Origin: Candidatus Puniceispirillum sp.
GTDB lineage: Bacteria > Pseudomonadota > Alphaproteobacteria > Puniceispirillales > Puniceispirillaceae
Reading direction: 5' to 3'
Assembly: GCA_016778825.1 (NCBI GenBank)
Contig: JADHOU010000089.1
Location: 1-6,454 of the forward strand
Length of the DNA: 6,454 nt
The position numbers and the translations under genes are program-made. Of this stretch, positions 5,802-6,454 are shown piece after piece. Each line of letters opens with the position of its first letter. The first letter of the stretch is position 1. The notes beneath the pieces are model-generated. The model ran no database searches and had not been told where the DNA came from. It saw only the letters and a list, made by a program, of their open reading frames with translations.

Positions 5802-6454
5802 TTGACCAAAAAACTCTTTATCAAAACCTACGGCTGTCAGATGAATGTTTATGATTCTGACCGTATGACCGATGTGCTGGCCCCGCTTGGCTATGCGCCA
5901 ACCGATATGGCTGATGGTGCCGATATGGTGATTTTGAACACATGCCATATTCGTGAAAAAGCGTCGGAGAAGGTGTTTTCCGAACTTGGCCGATTGCGCC
6001 AACTCAAAGAACGCGCTGCCGATCAGCAGGGGCGTCAGGTTACGATTGCCGTTGCCGGATGTGTGGCACAGGCCGAAGGCGAAGAAATTATCCGCCGCGC
6101 ACCATGGGTTGATATTGTTGTTGGGCCGCAAACCTATCACCGGCTTCCCGAATTGGTTGGCAAGATTGATCCGGCAAGCCGCAACCGGATTATTGATACG
6201 GATTTTCCCGAAGAAGTGAAATTTGATTTCCTGCCGGGCGAGCATGCACCGCGTGGCCCAGCCGCATTTTTGAGCGTTCAAGAAGGCTGTGATAAATTTT
6301 GCGCCTTTTGCGTTGTGCCTTATACACGCGGCGCTGAATTTTCGCGTCCGGTCAAAACTGTTTTGGAAGAAGCCAAACGGCTGGTGGCAAGCGGCACGCG
6401 TGAATTGACGCTTCTTGGGCAGAATGTGAATGCCTATCATGGTGCGCATGACTC
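5802..6454 (+). CDS. miaB: tRNA-2-methylthio-N6-dimethylallyladenosine synthase MiaB (partial, 3' end outside window)
   Basis: MiaB is a radical-SAM methylthiotransferase that turns i6A into ms2i6A at tRNA position 37. The first 217 codons are present. The N-terminal UPF0004 domain has its three cluster cysteines: Cys12 in KTYGCQMN, Cys48 in NTCHIREKA and Cys87 in VAGCVAQ. The radical-SAM motif CxxxCxxC is Cys163, Cys167 and Cys170 in [10 protein letters not shown], followed by [12 protein letters not shown]. The rest of the radical-SAM domain and the TRAM domain lie beyond the edge. The start is uncertain: TTG 5802 gives the typical [15 protein letters not shown] but has no clear Shine-Dalgarno. 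The frame is open back to the rimI stop, and TTG 5742 would add 20 residues unlike the family. It lies 66 bases after rimI and is probably in the same operon. Confidence 0.95.
   Translation, partial: MTKKLFIKTYGCQMNVYDSDRMTDVLAPLGYAPTDMADGADMVILNTCHIREKASEKVFSELGRLRQLKERAADQQGRQVTIAVAGCVAQAEGEEIIRRAPWVDIVVGPQTYHRLPELVGKIDPASRNRIIDTDFPEEVKFDFLPGEHAPRGPAAFLSVQEGCDKFCAFCVVPYTRGAEFSRPVKTVLEEAKRLVASGTRELTLLGQNVNAYHGAHD

Noticed and set aside
5748..6449. A 233-residue open frame on the minus strand across miaB
   Set aside because: It is antisense to a clearly conserved radical-SAM gene, has no recognisable domain and no ribosome site, and is explained by the codon pattern of miaB.

Overview
The window looks like an ordinary chromosomal stretch of an alphaproteobacterium. 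The evidence is gene content and order (end of a murJ-like gene, trpS, nfuA, then tsaB, rimI, miaB) and the protein sequences themselves. Base composition is roughly balanced by eye, and several starts are GTG or TTG. A marine, SAR116-like or Rhodospirillales-type bacterium would fit, but that is inference. There is no mobile element, tRNA, rRNA or CRISPR array, and I see no new multi-gene system.

Layout: (1) 1-171, the last 56 codons of a membrane protein, probably the lipid II flippase MurJ. (2) 278-1321, trpS, followed directly by a long interrupted hairpin. (3) 1322-1599, a non-coding gap that holds the trpS hairpin, a possible -10 and a 20-base near-perfect dyad before nfuA. (4) 1600-2157, nfuA, an Fe-S carrier, followed 50 bases later by a membrane-anchored Bax-like glucosaminidase (2208-3290). 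(5) 3304-4350 on the minus strand, a secreted polysaccharide deacetylase family protein that converges on the glucosaminidase with a 13-base gap. (6) 4351-4485, a divergent intergenic region with a consensus extended -10 (TGATATAAT) and a leader hairpin for the plus-strand genes. (7) tsaB (4486-5241), rimI (5241-5735, overlapping tsaB by one base) and the first 217 codons of miaB (from about 5802), cut by the window end.

Function: most genes serve translation. TrpS charges tRNA-Trp. TsaB belongs to the machine for t6A at tRNA A37. MiaB methylthiolates i6A at A37 and needs two Fe-S clusters, which NfuA-type carriers can supply. RimI is a ribosomal-protein-type N-acetyltransferase. The glucosaminidase and deacetylase form a separate envelope pair placed between the two halves of this housekeeping cluster.

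The points most worth a second look are the deacetylase (Gln where its second metal-binding motif normally has the first His, plus a C-terminal extension with two cysteines), the dyad upstream of nfuA, and the tsaB promoter and leader.
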